NCBI GenBank assembly: GCA_033558025.1
Contig: JAUCEF010000005.1
Span: 310,001-374,000 of the forward strand
Reading direction: 5' to 3'
Origin: Phytophthora sp. 'mugwort'
Lineage: Eukaryota > Oomycota > Peronosporomycetes > Peronosporales > Peronosporaceae
DNA: 64,000 nucleotides
Shown: piece after piece, positions 33,665-44,229 of the stretch
Layout: every line of letters starts with the position of its first letter
How positions within the stretch are numbered: position 1 is the first letter of the stretch
Notes under the pieces: model-generated
Database searches by the model: none
Seen by the model: the letters and a program-made list of their open reading frames with translations, nothing else
Told to the model about the DNA's origin: nothing
Made by a program: the position numbers and the translations under genes

Positions 33665-35440
33665 ATGCCAAACTGGATTCAAGTCATCGTTCTACTGAGT
33701 GCCCACATCGCGTCTTCTACTGCAGAAAGTTACAACTTCAGCGATGCCATAACAAACGCACCAACTGCTACAGAGTTTACCGTCACCTCCCCCCGGTCTT
33801 TCAGCAACGACGAGTCTTCAAATAGTGACGATGAATGGTCTGCGCCTAGCGACGACGATGATACTCTCGACAGTGATGACAATAACGAGTCTCTCGACAG
33901 CATCGACGATGGATCCTACACGACAGCAGGATCAATGGATGGAGTTGTCATATCGACGATTGTGTCGACACATACAAACTGGGTCGGCCCATCTCTAGGT
34001 ATGGCCTCCGACACAGCATGCTACCGCGAAGCCCATTTTGCGAAGACCTGTCCTCTTGAATTCGACAACCGCCACGATATTTGCTGGGCGGAATGTCCGC
34101 TTCCGTACCCCGTCAAGTGTGGAATGGAGTGCATCCGGCAAAACGACGACTGTGGACTTGAAGTGGTGTCCAAGGTATCGGTCATCGCCCAGTCGGCGTT
34201 CTCCCTGGCCACGTTCGGTCTGTACGGCGAGTTCAAGTTGATGGCAAAAGGGGTGAAGACCGCGTACAAGTGCGGCAAAGAGACGATGAACCTGGTGAGG
34301 CAGTTGACCAGGTTTGTTCGCACCGTTAAGGTTTCCCATCCAAACAGCACGGAAAAGTATCTGGAAACGGTTCTCTATCAAACTGACAACGTCGTCTTCG
34401 ACTTGCCTATCACAATCTGTACGTGCTTGGGTTTGCCCGTCTCAGAAACCATCAGAACAACCGACCGAATAACCAACACGGTTGAGCTTTTCGTGAAGGA
34501 AATAGTGACCAACGATGACGCGATCGTTGCCAGTTGGGCCTCTTTCAAAGCGTTCATGAAGCGAATCAGGCTGGATAAGCCGATGAAGTCGTTAGACAAG
34601 GCGGACATTTCTTCGCTTCAGTCCGCGTTGAAGTCAAAATCCACATGCGGATACAACATGAAGCGCCTACTGGACCGCACATGGATGACCGTAGCAAACC
34701 TTCGCAAGCAGAACCCGGACATTTCCGAGGACGACATCCGCGTGGAAATGAGCAAATCCAACCTCGTTCTCAACGAAATCCCCACTGTGACCAACAACTG
34801 CATGGGGGAACTGGCCCATGAGTCGGATGAAAAGACGGCATACGCGACTCGTGACACGCTCCGCAAGAGTTTCGGCGGTATTATGGACGACTTGATCCGG
34901 TCCGGCACCAGCCACAACGGAACACTTCTCACAGCCGAAAAGTACGCCTACAATATCGTCGACAAGGCGCTTACTTTTTATGCTGTGTGGGATTTAACCA
35001 ACATCGCCAGTGTAGCCTCCGAGTACTTCCAGACCATCTGTGGACCAACAAAGTTCACGGGAGAGATCGATGACGGAAGCGCGAAGGACGCACTCGGTCT
35101 GAAGACAGTCGATGACGCCTTCCGCGGCAGCTCGGGCAACTGGACAAAGGTTGGTGATGGATCGGTTACCATTGTCTTCCAAAGCGTCGACAACAAGGAC
35201 GTGACAGTCAACATCAAGTCTGGAGGTAACATGTTCGACAAGGTGGCTGTCCATGCCGGCGAGACCGTCACATGGACGTCGAGCGTGACGGCTCTGGGTG
35301 GCAAGACACTGTATCTGGACCGCTGGCGTCCTGGCTTCTTGGGCCTCCCCGGTACAGGCGGTGGGTCGCTGCTGCTCTGGGTACCTCGACCCACACAGGG
35401 TGGCAGTCTGGAACTGACCGTGATGCTCAATGTGAGTTGA
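33665..35440 (+). CDS. Secreted cysteine-rich protein, unrecognised family, paralogue 3 (591 aa)
   Basis: ATG at 33665, one exon. Residues 1-20 are a signal peptide (MPNWIQVIVLLSAHIASSTA). Residues about 48-82 are Ser/Asp/Glu-rich. The cysteine module has Cys at 119, 129, 140, 144, 152, 156 and 163; spacing after the second Cys is two residues shorter than in paralogue 1, otherwise identical. The helical middle keeps STCGYNMKRLLDRTWMTVA, DDIRVEMSKSNL and NNCMGEL. The C-terminal beta-rich part keeps GDGSVTIVFQSVD, KTLYLDRWRPGFLG, GTGGGSLLLWVP and LMLNVS-like final residues. No known catalytic motif, RXLR or membrane anchor is seen. Divergence from paralogue 1 is concentrated in the acidic linker, while the Cys module and C-terminus are strongly kept, which suggests a constrained fold. 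An extracellular or apoplastic role is inferred only from the signal peptide. Confidence 0.92.
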   Translation: MPNWIQVIVLLSAHIASSTAESYNFSDAITNAPTATEFTVTSPRSFSNDESSNSDDEWSAPSDDDDTLDSDDNNESLDSIDDGSYTTAGSMDGVVISTIVSTHTNWVGPSLGMASDTACYREAHFAKTCPLEFDNRHDICWAECPLPYPVKCGMECIRQNDDCGLEVVSKVSVIAQSAFSLATFGLYGEFKLMAKGVKTAYKCGKETMNLVRQLTRFVRTVKVSHPNSTEKYLETVLYQTDNVVFDLPITICTCLGLPVSETIRTTDRITNTVELFVKEIVTNDDAIVASWASFKAFMKRIRLDKPMKSLDKADISSLQSALKSKSTCGYNMKRLLDRTWMTVANLRKQNPDISEDDIRVEMSKSNLVLNEIPTVTNNCMGELAHESDEKTAYATRDTLRKSFGGIMDDLIRSGTSHNGTLLTAEKYAYNIVDKALTFYAVWDLTNIASVASEYFQTICGPTKFTGEIDDGSAKDALGLKTVDDAFRGSSGNWTKVGDGSVTIVFQSVDNKDVTVNIKSGGNMFDKVAVHAGETVTWTSSVTALGGKTLYLDRWRPGFLGLPGTGGGSLLLWVPRPTQGGSLELTVMLNVS

Positions 35441-35458
35441 TTCTTTAATTAAACTCCA

Positions 35459-35494
35459 ATAGAGATAGATAGATAGAGATAAGAGATAGATAGA
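35459..35494. repeat. GATA/GAGATA microsatellite
   Basis: Short imperfect run of AGAGATAGATAGATAGAGAT-type units just after the stop of secreted paralogue 3, in its likely 3' UTR. Confidence 0.8.
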
Positions 35495-35807
35495 ACTTAG
35501 ATCAATCAACAGTACCGGTGCATTACTTTGCATTGCAATGGTAGAACAAGTTTCCGCTATGCTATTGGGCACTTCAACGTACATGTACCAGCATTCTTCC
35601 ATTACGAGTGTCATATGCTTGACCCCCCTCCTGTCACCTGATTGAAACAACGAAGACCGTCCCCAACTAACACTTTGTTACTTGGTTTAACTATGTGGTC
35701 CACAAACCTACACAAACTCTTTGTGTCATCCGTCCTGTCGCTCCAAGTCACACGCTTCTTCCCTTCAAACAGGATTCGCTCAGCTTGAAGAAGGAGGAGA
35801 ACGAACC

Positions 35808-38800
35808 ATGCGGCCAATGGACGCGCTGCTATTGAGTCTGGCGGCCGCGTCGGCGGTCACGAGCGCCGAACGTGGCATGCGTCACGGCATGCGCCACCCA
35901 GAGGACGCGGAGATGCCGTGCCACCACGAACAGGAAGAGGAGGGCGAGGATATCGCCATGGGCCTTATGGCCGCGCTGAATGAGCAGTTTCAGCGCTCGG
36001 GCGAGCTGCTGCAGCGTTTTTTCAGCCTCGAGGAGCCTCAGGATGACGCCGTGCGTGTGGTGGTGGTCGAGGTGGAGGAAGATCCGGCGCTCGAGTGGAA
36101 GCGCGCGTGCTTGAAGGCGCTGGAGCGGATCCACGAACAGGACGGGCTGCGGGCTGAGACTGAGACGCTGATGACGTACTTTCGCTCGGCATTCGACGTG
36201 GTCTCACTGCAGGTTTGGGGCGAGACGTCGTGCGAGGATCTCGAGCGAGCGGAGCTGTCGGAACAGGTAGGAGAAATTTATTATTGTCGGAGGGTTACAA
36301 TTATTGATGACATGAGGATACTAACCTTTTTGTAATTGATTATATAGTGTAACCTCGTATTAAAGTCGGAGGATGTGGTGAAGAAATTCTTGCAGGAGGG
36401 TAAGACTGATGACGAGGTGTGCGACATCATGTCTACTATCTCGGACTTGGAGGGCACCGACAATTTGTCCTGCAAGTTGTGCCAGAGATTCGTGCAGATG
36501 GTGGACCAGGCGCTGGCTCAAGAGGTGCAGCAGGTACAGCAGGTCCGAGCCATCATCGGAGACTTATGCGATGCCATGGCATCCGACTCCATGTGCCACA
36601 CATTTCTCAAGAACTATGACGCTATCGTTGACTGGCTGAAGCAGGGCACAGACCCGCTGGTGGTTTGCTCCCGGATCGCCATGTGCTTGGCCGATAGTGG
36701 CAGCGACAGCCAGGTCTCGGATCTGCCGTGGTCTCCCGAAGAGCCAGAAACGGTCAAGGATGAAGCTCTCGTTACGGCTGACTTCGTTGAGAGTGACCAA
36801 TCGTGCTTCTTCTGCAGTCATGTGGCCGGAGTGATCTACCAAGTCAACAAATTGTTCCCTGAGCAGCTTCCGATGCTGAAGTCGGTCTTAGGAACGATCT
36901 GCGAGATGGCTACGCCGGAATCCAAGTGCCACGAAGTAGAAATGAACTTTGACCACATTGTGGAGTTGGTGCAGCAAGGTCAGTACCCGCGTGAGGTCTG
37001 CGCTAGTGCCAATTTCTGTCCTACAAAGCCTCCGCATGATATGCTACCGATGGATTGGATGAATAGCGACAAGACCTGTGTGTACTGTGACGCAGCTACT
37101 ACTATTGTCGAGGTTATCTTGCAAGAGGCTCCTGAGCAGATTGACCAGATTCGTGAGTATGCTGATATGATTTGCAGCATGTTGGGAGACGACAGTCCGT
37201 GCCACAAGTATGTGAACCAGCTGGACATTGTGATTGACTCGCTGGAAAAGGGAGTGCACCCGCGTGAAATTTGCAAAACGCTAAAGTATTGTTTGGCGGA
37301 ACGTATGGACGAAAAGTTTCCTGTTGGTATGATGCGAAATGGTCTTCGTGGAATGCATCATCATGTGGGTATGATGGGACCTGGTGGCCGCCATGGGCCC
37401 CGCGGTCATGGCCAGCGGGGAGAGATGGCGACGATGCAAGATGGTGAACACCCGCATTTGTATCCCCATGGCAGTTGCTTCTTCTGCTCGCGTGCGGCAA
37501 TGGTTGTCCACCACGTTAATCGCGTATCAGCGGAAAAGGTGCCCGTTGTGAAGACAATTTTGACCAACATGTGCCAACTGGTGCCTTCAAAATGCGAGTG
37601 CGATGTTGTGGACAAGAATTTCGACAAGATTGTTGAGATGGAGAAGGAAGGCAAGCATCCTCATGAGATCTGCAAGTCCCTCGGGGTTTGCAACAAGATG
37701 CAAGACTGGGAGGAAGGTGTGCCGTCCATTGCTGATGAAATGAAGGGCGTGGTGGTGGCTTCTCAGTGGCCTCCTGGAAACGCGACCCAGTGTACGTACT
37801 GCCAATTCGCAACCACCGTGGCTAAAATCGCACTTATGCAGTACGGCACGGATATTCGTGAAATTCGCGCGTACGCGGATATGATCTGTGATATGTTGGG
37901 CTCGGATAACCCCTGCCACGTTTACGTGAAGGAATTCGACTTCGTAATTGATTCGATCGCCAAGGGCATGAGTGCTAAGGCAATTTGCATGGAATTGAAG
38001 TTTTGCACTGCAATGGAAGGGCAGTTAGCTATCGCCGATGGTGATGAAAACGCTGTGGCTCTGAGCTTAGAGAAACACCAGCACCGAGATCACGGATGCT
38101 CATTCTGTATCCACGTCGGCATTGCCATTCACCAAGTCAACAAGACGCAACCGGAAAAGCTCCCGATCTTAAAGACTATCTTGAAAAACGTGTGCAAGCT
38201 GGCAACACCTGACTGCAAGTGCGACGAAGTTGAGAAGAATTTTGACAAGATCGTGGAGCTGGAGAAGCAAGGAAAGCGCCCACACGAAATCTGCAAGAGT
38301 ATCGGACTTTGCAAGAAGAATGTGGACGTGGTCACGGACGAATACTCTTTCACCGATATTGTGGAGGCTTTGGTTGTTGACAGTCGTCCAGCTGCCTCTG
38401 AAGGTGACACGAAGACGTGTTTTTTCTGTGACTATGTGACCACGCTCGTGCAAGTCGCCTATGAGCAGGATTCCACTCAGCTTTCACAGATCAAACAGTT
38501 AACGGACACTGCTTGTGTGCTAATGGGCGAAGCGTCTGGGTGCCACAAGTACGTTGCGAAGCTAGACTTCGTCCTGGATTCACTGAAGAATGGAACGCAC
38601 CCACATGCTATCTGCCAGTCGATGAACTACTGTGTGGCGAACAACAACACCTCGCCTACACTTGCATCGCAGTCCTCGCGCAGCGATTTGTCTACCTACG
38701 ATCCGGTTTTGGTGCAGATGGTGAAGGAATCAATTGAGGTATCTGTTGATGGGTGCTTCTTTTGCACTCAAGTGGCATCCGTTATCGAGGTGGCTGTGGC

Positions 38801-40131
38801 TGAAGACCCGAGTAAGATTGCGCAGATCCGACAGATTGCCGACGTCGTTTGCGGAATGCTTCCGAGAGACAACCAGGTACAGTGATTCACTACTCCAAAT
38901 ATCATTCTAATTGTGCTGACATTCGCTCTGTATGATTGGCAGTGTCACGCGTTCGTGAAGCAGTTCGACGCTGTCGTGGATTCTCTTGAGAAGGGCGAGC
39001 AGCCGAAGGCTATTTGCCATGACCTAAAGTACTGTACAGTGGATACCAACCCTGCTATGGCGAAGATAGCGGTGGCCGACATGATCGCTGTTCAGAAGAG
39101 CGACACAGGAAGCAACACGTGTGCCTACTGCAGCGGTGTGGTCACTGTGCTCAAGTACGCACTCGCTCAAAAGCCAGAACAAGTTAAGGAGATGCGTGAA
39201 GCTGCAGGCATCGTGTGCCAACTGCTTCCTGCTGACGATACGGTATGCGCTGTTTTCTCTGAATTTTCCTCCGATGGCGGTAAACTGACAAGTCTCGCAT
39301 AACTGCTTGCGTGTTTGATAGTGCCACAACGATATTAAAATGTTTGATGAAGCTATGGCTGATCTGCAAGCTGGCAAGGAGCCCCAAGAAGTTTGCCAGG
39401 CACTGAAGTTCTGCACTGCCATGGAAGCTCCCAGCGAGCTAATGTCGGGCCTGCTTGACTTCACTGGCGTGGACTTCCTGCCTTCAAGATGCACGACTTG
39501 CAAGCAGAATACACTCCTTCTCGCATCTTTGATCACACGTCCGGACAGCTTGGCGACGTTTGAGCGCGAGATCAACTCTGTTTGCCGATTGATCCCGGAG
39601 GCTCACGAGGTAAGAAATGTGATGTGTATTTGCGTCTTGGAGGTAGAAATGTTTTTAAACGGTATTTTTTATTGTGCAATCTAGTGCGAGCTGCTCATGA
39701 AGCACAAGGACGCGATCATTGATTCGCTAAAGAAGAACGAGAACGTGGATACTATTTGCACGCGTATTGCGGAGTGTGGACCTGTGGTTGTGGAGGTGCC
39801 GGAGGAGAAGTCGATGTCTGTGGACTGCTTGTTCTGCGAATACACTGCCGACCTCTTGGAGCACGCCAAGGACGATGTGAGGGCCTTGCGCGAAGCTAAA
39901 GTGACGCTGGAAACAATGTGCACAGTGCTGCCTCCGCGTATGCGCTGCGACGTGCTTTCCTCCAAGTTCGATGAGCTGGTTTCGCTCATGCGCGAGGGAA
40001 AGAACCCTAGCGAAGCGTGCCACGCCATCACCCTGTGCACCGCGGACTTCGTCTTCTCCGACAGCAGCGATATCATGCAAGCTTTCGAGAAGGGTCGACA
40101 GAGCATGGGCAACTTGATGGAGATCCAGTAA
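35808..40131 (+). CDS. Secreted multi-saposin (SapB) protein, 12 domains, 5 exons
   Basis: Exons 35808-36266, 36348-38876, 38943-39242, 39322-39609 and 39685-40131 join without frame change to about 1,340 residues. Every intron is phase 0, GT-AG, and placed just before a conserved Cys codon. The start gives a signal peptide (MRPMDALLLSLAAASAVTSA). Twelve saposin-B-like units follow, each with C-x2-C, a C before ML or LA, then CH or CD, and a final pair such as ICKSLGVC. The first unit lacks part of the pattern (single first Cys, no last Cys). Two alternating types are visible: CFFC/VNK/LPxLK units and CxYC/ATT/IREYADMIC units. Saposin folds bind and perturb lipids; oomycetes have many secreted ones. 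Polyprotein processing into single saposins is possible but no cleavage site is evident. A His/Gly/Met-rich linker lies near 37340-37440. Confidence 0.93.
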
Positions 40132-40273
40132 CTGGAGTGCTCTCTTTGATGAGCGCGAGTTGGGCTTTTGTAGATTGATGACTTCTTGGTGACATCAATC
40201 TGCTCGTTTTTTTCTCTTTACCCGACTGTAACAGCTGCAAAAAAACAGTGCCTGAATTGAATGAATTACATTT

Positions 40274-41558
40274 TCAAGTAAGAAAACTGCGACTGATCTC
40301 ATCCAGGTACTTTTCCGTCGGTGCCCACACAAAATTAGGCAGCAGATTTGCGAGACGTGAAGTATTCAGCTTCGTGTTGAGCGGTGAGGGATACCCGAAG
40401 TCAACTTGCGCTCTCAACGTCGGCACAATTTCTCGTGCTATCGCAGCAACAGCCTTCGGGTCGTGTTTTGCACTTGCCGCAAGATACTTGTGTGCTAGTT
40501 TCACGCGCGAGAGTGCTTCCACACCACCTACACGATATCATTAATCTGGTAAGCAAACAAACAATTATCAAGCTGATCAAAGTCACCCGTTTGCTGACGT
40601 ACCGACGTTGACAAGAGTAGTGTGCTCCTTGGTATCGATTGCCAACAGCTGGAACATGATCTCGACCAAGTCGAAAATGTAAAGATACGAGCGGAACTCG
40701 TCACTCCATAATGTCAGGGGTGCGCAATTGTCGGGCTGGAATAACTGGTGATGAAGCCACTGCATGAACTTAAATGCGCTTCTGTCCGGAAACAAAGGAG
40801 CTGAGGGTCCAACGACGTTTGCAATGCGAAGAACCAGCACTTGCACGTTTGTCGAGCTGTTGTGACTTTGCAAGAAATGATCAAAGCGCAGTTTTCCCGC
40901 ACCATACACCGACAATCCCGACGACAATACTGCATCGTCTTCATCGTAACTCTCACCCCAAGACTGAGTTCCTTCATAGACAAAGTCCGTCGACAAATGC
41001 ACGAATCGAACACGCCACGGCAGCTTCTGTAAGAAAGCCACTAACCTTTGAGGCTATCAATCAAAACATACATAACAGGAAATATCAGAACTAACCGATC
41101 CAATTACTAAATGTAATTTTCGTCTGTGATTGTCACCTCATTGACAGCGCGTGCCTTCTCCGGATCCTTCTGACAAACTGCAGGGGACGAAATCGCTAAC
41201 CAAAAAGATCAGTTTTAGTATTTTGCCACCACCCCCAGGACCAAAATTTACCTGTGCAATTGATAAAAACCGTCGGGCGGAAGTCCTCGATGCAATTCTC
41301 TAGAGCTTTCGAATCCAGCACGTCCACTTGCCAGTACACGCGCACAATTTGTTTTGATTTGGGTGCGGATTTTGATCCTGCCGTCACGAAGCCTGCAGGG
41401 AGGGGGGCGAACGGTTGGCTGCGAATAGTGCACGCAACGGCATTAATCTCCTCCACTGCATCTCCAGTCACCACTCGAAGCTTCTCGTTCTGCTGCAGCC
41501 GTTCCAGCACGAACTGAGCCACGTAACTCGTTCCGCCCAGTACCAGCACGCGTGCCAT
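40274..41558 (-). CDS. NAD(P)-binding RmlD/MAT2B-like protein, 4 exons
   Basis: Reverse-strand exons 41252-41558, 41137-41177, 40603-41053 and 40274-40527 splice in frame to about 350 residues. The start is the ATG at 41558 (MARVLVLGGTSYVAQFVLE). GGTSYVAQ is the variant Rossmann GxxGxxG loop. Exon 2 is only 41 nt and supplies CQKDPEKARAVNE, a hallmark of the dTDP-4-dehydrorhamnose reductase / methionine adenosyltransferase 2 beta-subunit family. Exon 3 has HLSTDFVYEG (catalytic Thr region), VYGAGK (the YxxxK motif) and VLRIANVVGP. Exon 4 starts GGVEALSRVKLAHKY. Length and motifs suit the MAT2B-like branch, where the protein regulates S-adenosylmethionine synthesis, though a true reductase cannot be excluded. 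It is divergently transcribed from the kinase gene 44 bp away. Confidence 0.88.
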
Positions 41559-41602
41559 GCTTAATTTCAGTTGCAATTCTGAGTCTGATCACTTCACAAA
41601 AT
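41559..41602. promoter_or_regulatory. Very short bidirectional promoter region
   Basis: Only 44 bp separate the ATG of the RmlD/MAT2B-like gene (reverse) from the first ATG of the inositol polyphosphate kinase gene (forward). If the kinase starts at its second in-frame ATG (41642) the gap is 83 bp. Both 5' UTRs must overlap or be very short. No strong initiator match was found on either strand. Confidence 0.6.
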
Positions 41603-42755
41603 ATGGACCATATCGCAATTGCGAGTCACGAAACGCCAAAAATGGCGGAAGTGCAGGGCTTCACGGAGATGGCGCATCAAGTGGGCGGCCACGCCACGTC
41701 CAAGACGAGTAATGACCCTGCCACTATGTCTCTCTTTGTACTAACCCCCTCTAATGCATGGAATTGCTGTGTCGTCTACGCTCTACTCGACAGGTCTGAA
41801 GGCCCATGACGGACGCATCTTGAAGCCCTTTCAGAGCAAACAGCGAGGAGAGCGCGAGCGCGACTTCTACGAGCGCGTGTTCGTCTCAAGTGGGAATTGG
41901 CCCGAGTTTGCAGCACTCAGAGAATTTCTGCCGGGATATTATGGCACTGTAGTGATCCCTGAGGTGGTAGGCGGACAAGAGGCTAATGGACTGCACCCCG
42001 GACGTATGAAGGAATATTTATGTTTTGGGGGTGGGGGTGTGGGAATGGTCACTAATTAAATTTTGTGTGCATTTTGTTGTGAGTAGAGTATTTGGCGCTG
42101 GAAGACTTGACATGGGGGAGGCAATGGCCCTGCATCATGGACGTCAAGATGGGCACCAGGTCTTACGAAGACGACGCGACGCCCGAGAAGATCGCGTACG
42201 AGAAGTCCAAATTCCCACTGCAAGAGATGGTGGGGTTCCGTATCCAGGGCATCAAGGTGTTCGACTCCAAGAACAAGAGCTATGTGGAGTTTGACAAGCA
42301 CTTTGGCCGCCGTATCGCTTCTGTAAACGAGCTTGCTCCAGCCTTCCGTCGCTATTTTCCGGCTGATAACAAAACCAAGACTATTAACTTGTTGGAAGCG
42401 GTGAGTTTGCCATAAAAACAGTCAGTTCATTGGCAGAACTGACGCTCTCCTTCTCTTACCTGTTACATTGTTGTTGGTGACCGACCTCCAGTTCTTGCGC
42501 CGGCTGGACCAGTTGAGGGCCTGGTTCGATGAGCAGCAAGGGACGGCTTTCATCGCCAGCTCCTTCCTCTTCCTTTACGACGGTGAGGAGTCGTCCAGAG
42601 ATGGCAAGCCCCCGGCAGAGGCTTACGCAGCCGACATCCGCCTCATCGACTTCGCCCACGTGACGCAGCCCGCTTCTCCCAAGCGCGATGAAGGGCTGCG
42701 GACCGGGATCGCCACTCTGATTAAGTGCTTCCAAACACTTCTCCAGGAAGCCTAA
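41603..42755 (+). CDS. Inositol polyphosphate multikinase (IPK family), 4 exons
   Basis: Exons 41603-41708, 41794-42003, 42087-42400 and 42492-42755 join in frame (about 297 aa; 284 if the second ATG at 41642 is used, also in good context). The N-terminal HQVGGH continues across intron 1 into LKAHDGRILKP, the usual IPMK glycine-loop region. Then FLPGYYGTVV is followed by YLALEDLTWG across intron 2. PCIMDVKMG (about 42134-42160) is the PxxxDxKxG signature binding inositol phosphate. Exon 4 has ASSFLFLYDG and RLIDFAHV, the SSLL and IDF motifs that bind Mg-ATP. The family phosphorylates Ins(1,4,5)P3 and higher inositol phosphates in nucleus and cytosol. All key residues are present. It shares its promoter region with the divergent RmlD/MAT2B-like gene. 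Confidence 0.9.
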
Positions 42756-43096
42756 GACCAGTAAAGATTGCTGCACAAATCCTGCGGATGTTTTAGGCAA
42801 GATCTCGTTTTTGAGTCATAGAAAAAGGCTACGCGGATCTTCCATGTCTTCCAGGCGTTTTCAAGAGGTCTTGAATCAAGACAAACAAACAGCACCGCCA
42901 AAAACCTGCACCATGTGCTATATATATGGCCCGATGCCTCAGACTGAGACTCAGACTGCATGGTCTAGTTGAAGCTGTCAAGTCGATGGAAAAAAGCCGT
43001 TTCGAAAAAAATAATATAGAATTGTACAGCGAACTGCCCAGGAGCTGCATGGGCGCCCATTAATACTTTCTTCGAGATCCCCAGCAGCTCCATCCG

Positions 43097-43663
43097 ATGC
43101 GCCCGCAGAGCACGAGCCAAGACAGCCCTACCAGAGGCGACAACCAGCGGGACGCGGGCGACTACCGCGCGGAGCTGGAGCGTCTGCTGCGCGTCTACGA
43201 GCCGGGCAACGAGGCGTCGGCCGTGCAGCTGCTGGAGACGTACGCGGGCATGGAACACGATCTCGTCGAGTGCTATCGCCACTACTACGCCGGCAAGGGC
43301 AGTTTCCGCGTGGCCCTGGATGATAACCAGGAGGCTACCGGCTCGCCGCGCGTCTCGTCCACCGGGCCGCTGCATCTTCCCACGTCGGCCATTGGCACCT
43401 ACCTGCAGGCCAAGTTGCAGTCGAGACGGGGCGGGGCGGCCCGCAACGCCAAGCTCGAAGATGTACGCGGTCCCACCGCCGCTGATAGCCCCAGTAGGAG
43501 ACGCCCCGCGGCCGTTACACCGCGACGACGAGCCACCAGCTTCACGGCAAGGCTACAGCACGAAACTGGTGCTCTGGGCAACAGCTACGAACACGAGGAT
43601 GAGGCCGAGATGCTGGCTCGACGATCGTCCACGCCGACCGAGTTCAGTGTGAGTAACTCATAG
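43097..43663 (+). CDS. Small hypothetical protein (188 aa), Arg/Ser-rich C-terminus
   Basis: One exon from ATG 43097 to TAG 43663, GC-rich with codon choice like the neighbouring intact genes. Residues about 22-65 form an amphipathic helical block (YRAELERLLRVYEPGNEASA, QLLETYAGMEHDLVECYRHY) that looks like a folded domain. After residue 85 it is disordered with SRRRPAAVTPRRR, a likely nuclear-localisation-type basic cluster or phosphorylation region, and ends in an acidic EHEDEAEM and STPTEF. I do not recognise a named family, though the YxGxExxLV-type helix pair resembles helical modules common in oomycete hypothetical proteins. The gene stands about 340 bp after the kinase, same strand. 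From 43664 to 44229 only untranslated or intergenic DNA is seen. Confidence 0.7.
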   Translation: MRPQSTSQDSPTRGDNQRDAGDYRAELERLLRVYEPGNEASAVQLLETYAGMEHDLVECYRHYYAGKGSFRVALDDNQEATGSPRVSSTGPLHLPTSAIGTYLQAKLQSRRGGAARNAKLEDVRGPTAADSPSRRRPAAVTPRRRATSFTARLQHETGALGNSYEHEDEAEMLARRSSTPTEFSVSNS

Positions 43664-44229
43664 GAGGTGACCCCCAGACCATTATTAGAGCACTGTAGCT
43701 TAGCCTAGTCTGGACCGATGAACTGTAACATGAGAGCGTTTGAACCAAGCGCTGCCCCGTCGAGGCACTTGACCCCCACACCGAAAGTGTCTGGGCTTGT
43801 ACAAACAAGAGAAGGGGGAGGTGATGCTATTTTGCAGACTTCTGCACTATGAAGGCACCAAGATGTTGGTGGTGCCGCTAGCGACAGCCAATTCATAGTG
43901 TACATGATCATAGTCAGCAAACAACTTCAAGGTTCAAAACAAAACATGTTTAGTGGATAATGCTTTCGCTCGATCCTTCCTTTAGCTTGATCAAAACTGG
44001 CTGGGAGGAAGGCAACGTTCCCTAGCCGACGGCATAAAATACTTTCGCTGCCGCGTCCTCGAGCACGAGGAGCTCCGATCCATAGCGGGTTGATTCTATC
44101 TCTATTACAGCAGTGCGGTCGGGTCACGGCGTCGCTCGTGCTTGCACTCGGTTCGTCAACTCCGTCACATGGTGAGCGACGTGCAAGACAGCAGACTCGT
44201 TCGGCGATCACACTTGGTCATTGCTGGTC

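Noticed and set aside
35834..36134. Reverse-strand frame opposite saposin exon 1
   Set aside because: Shadow of a confident exon with signal peptide and spliced continuation.
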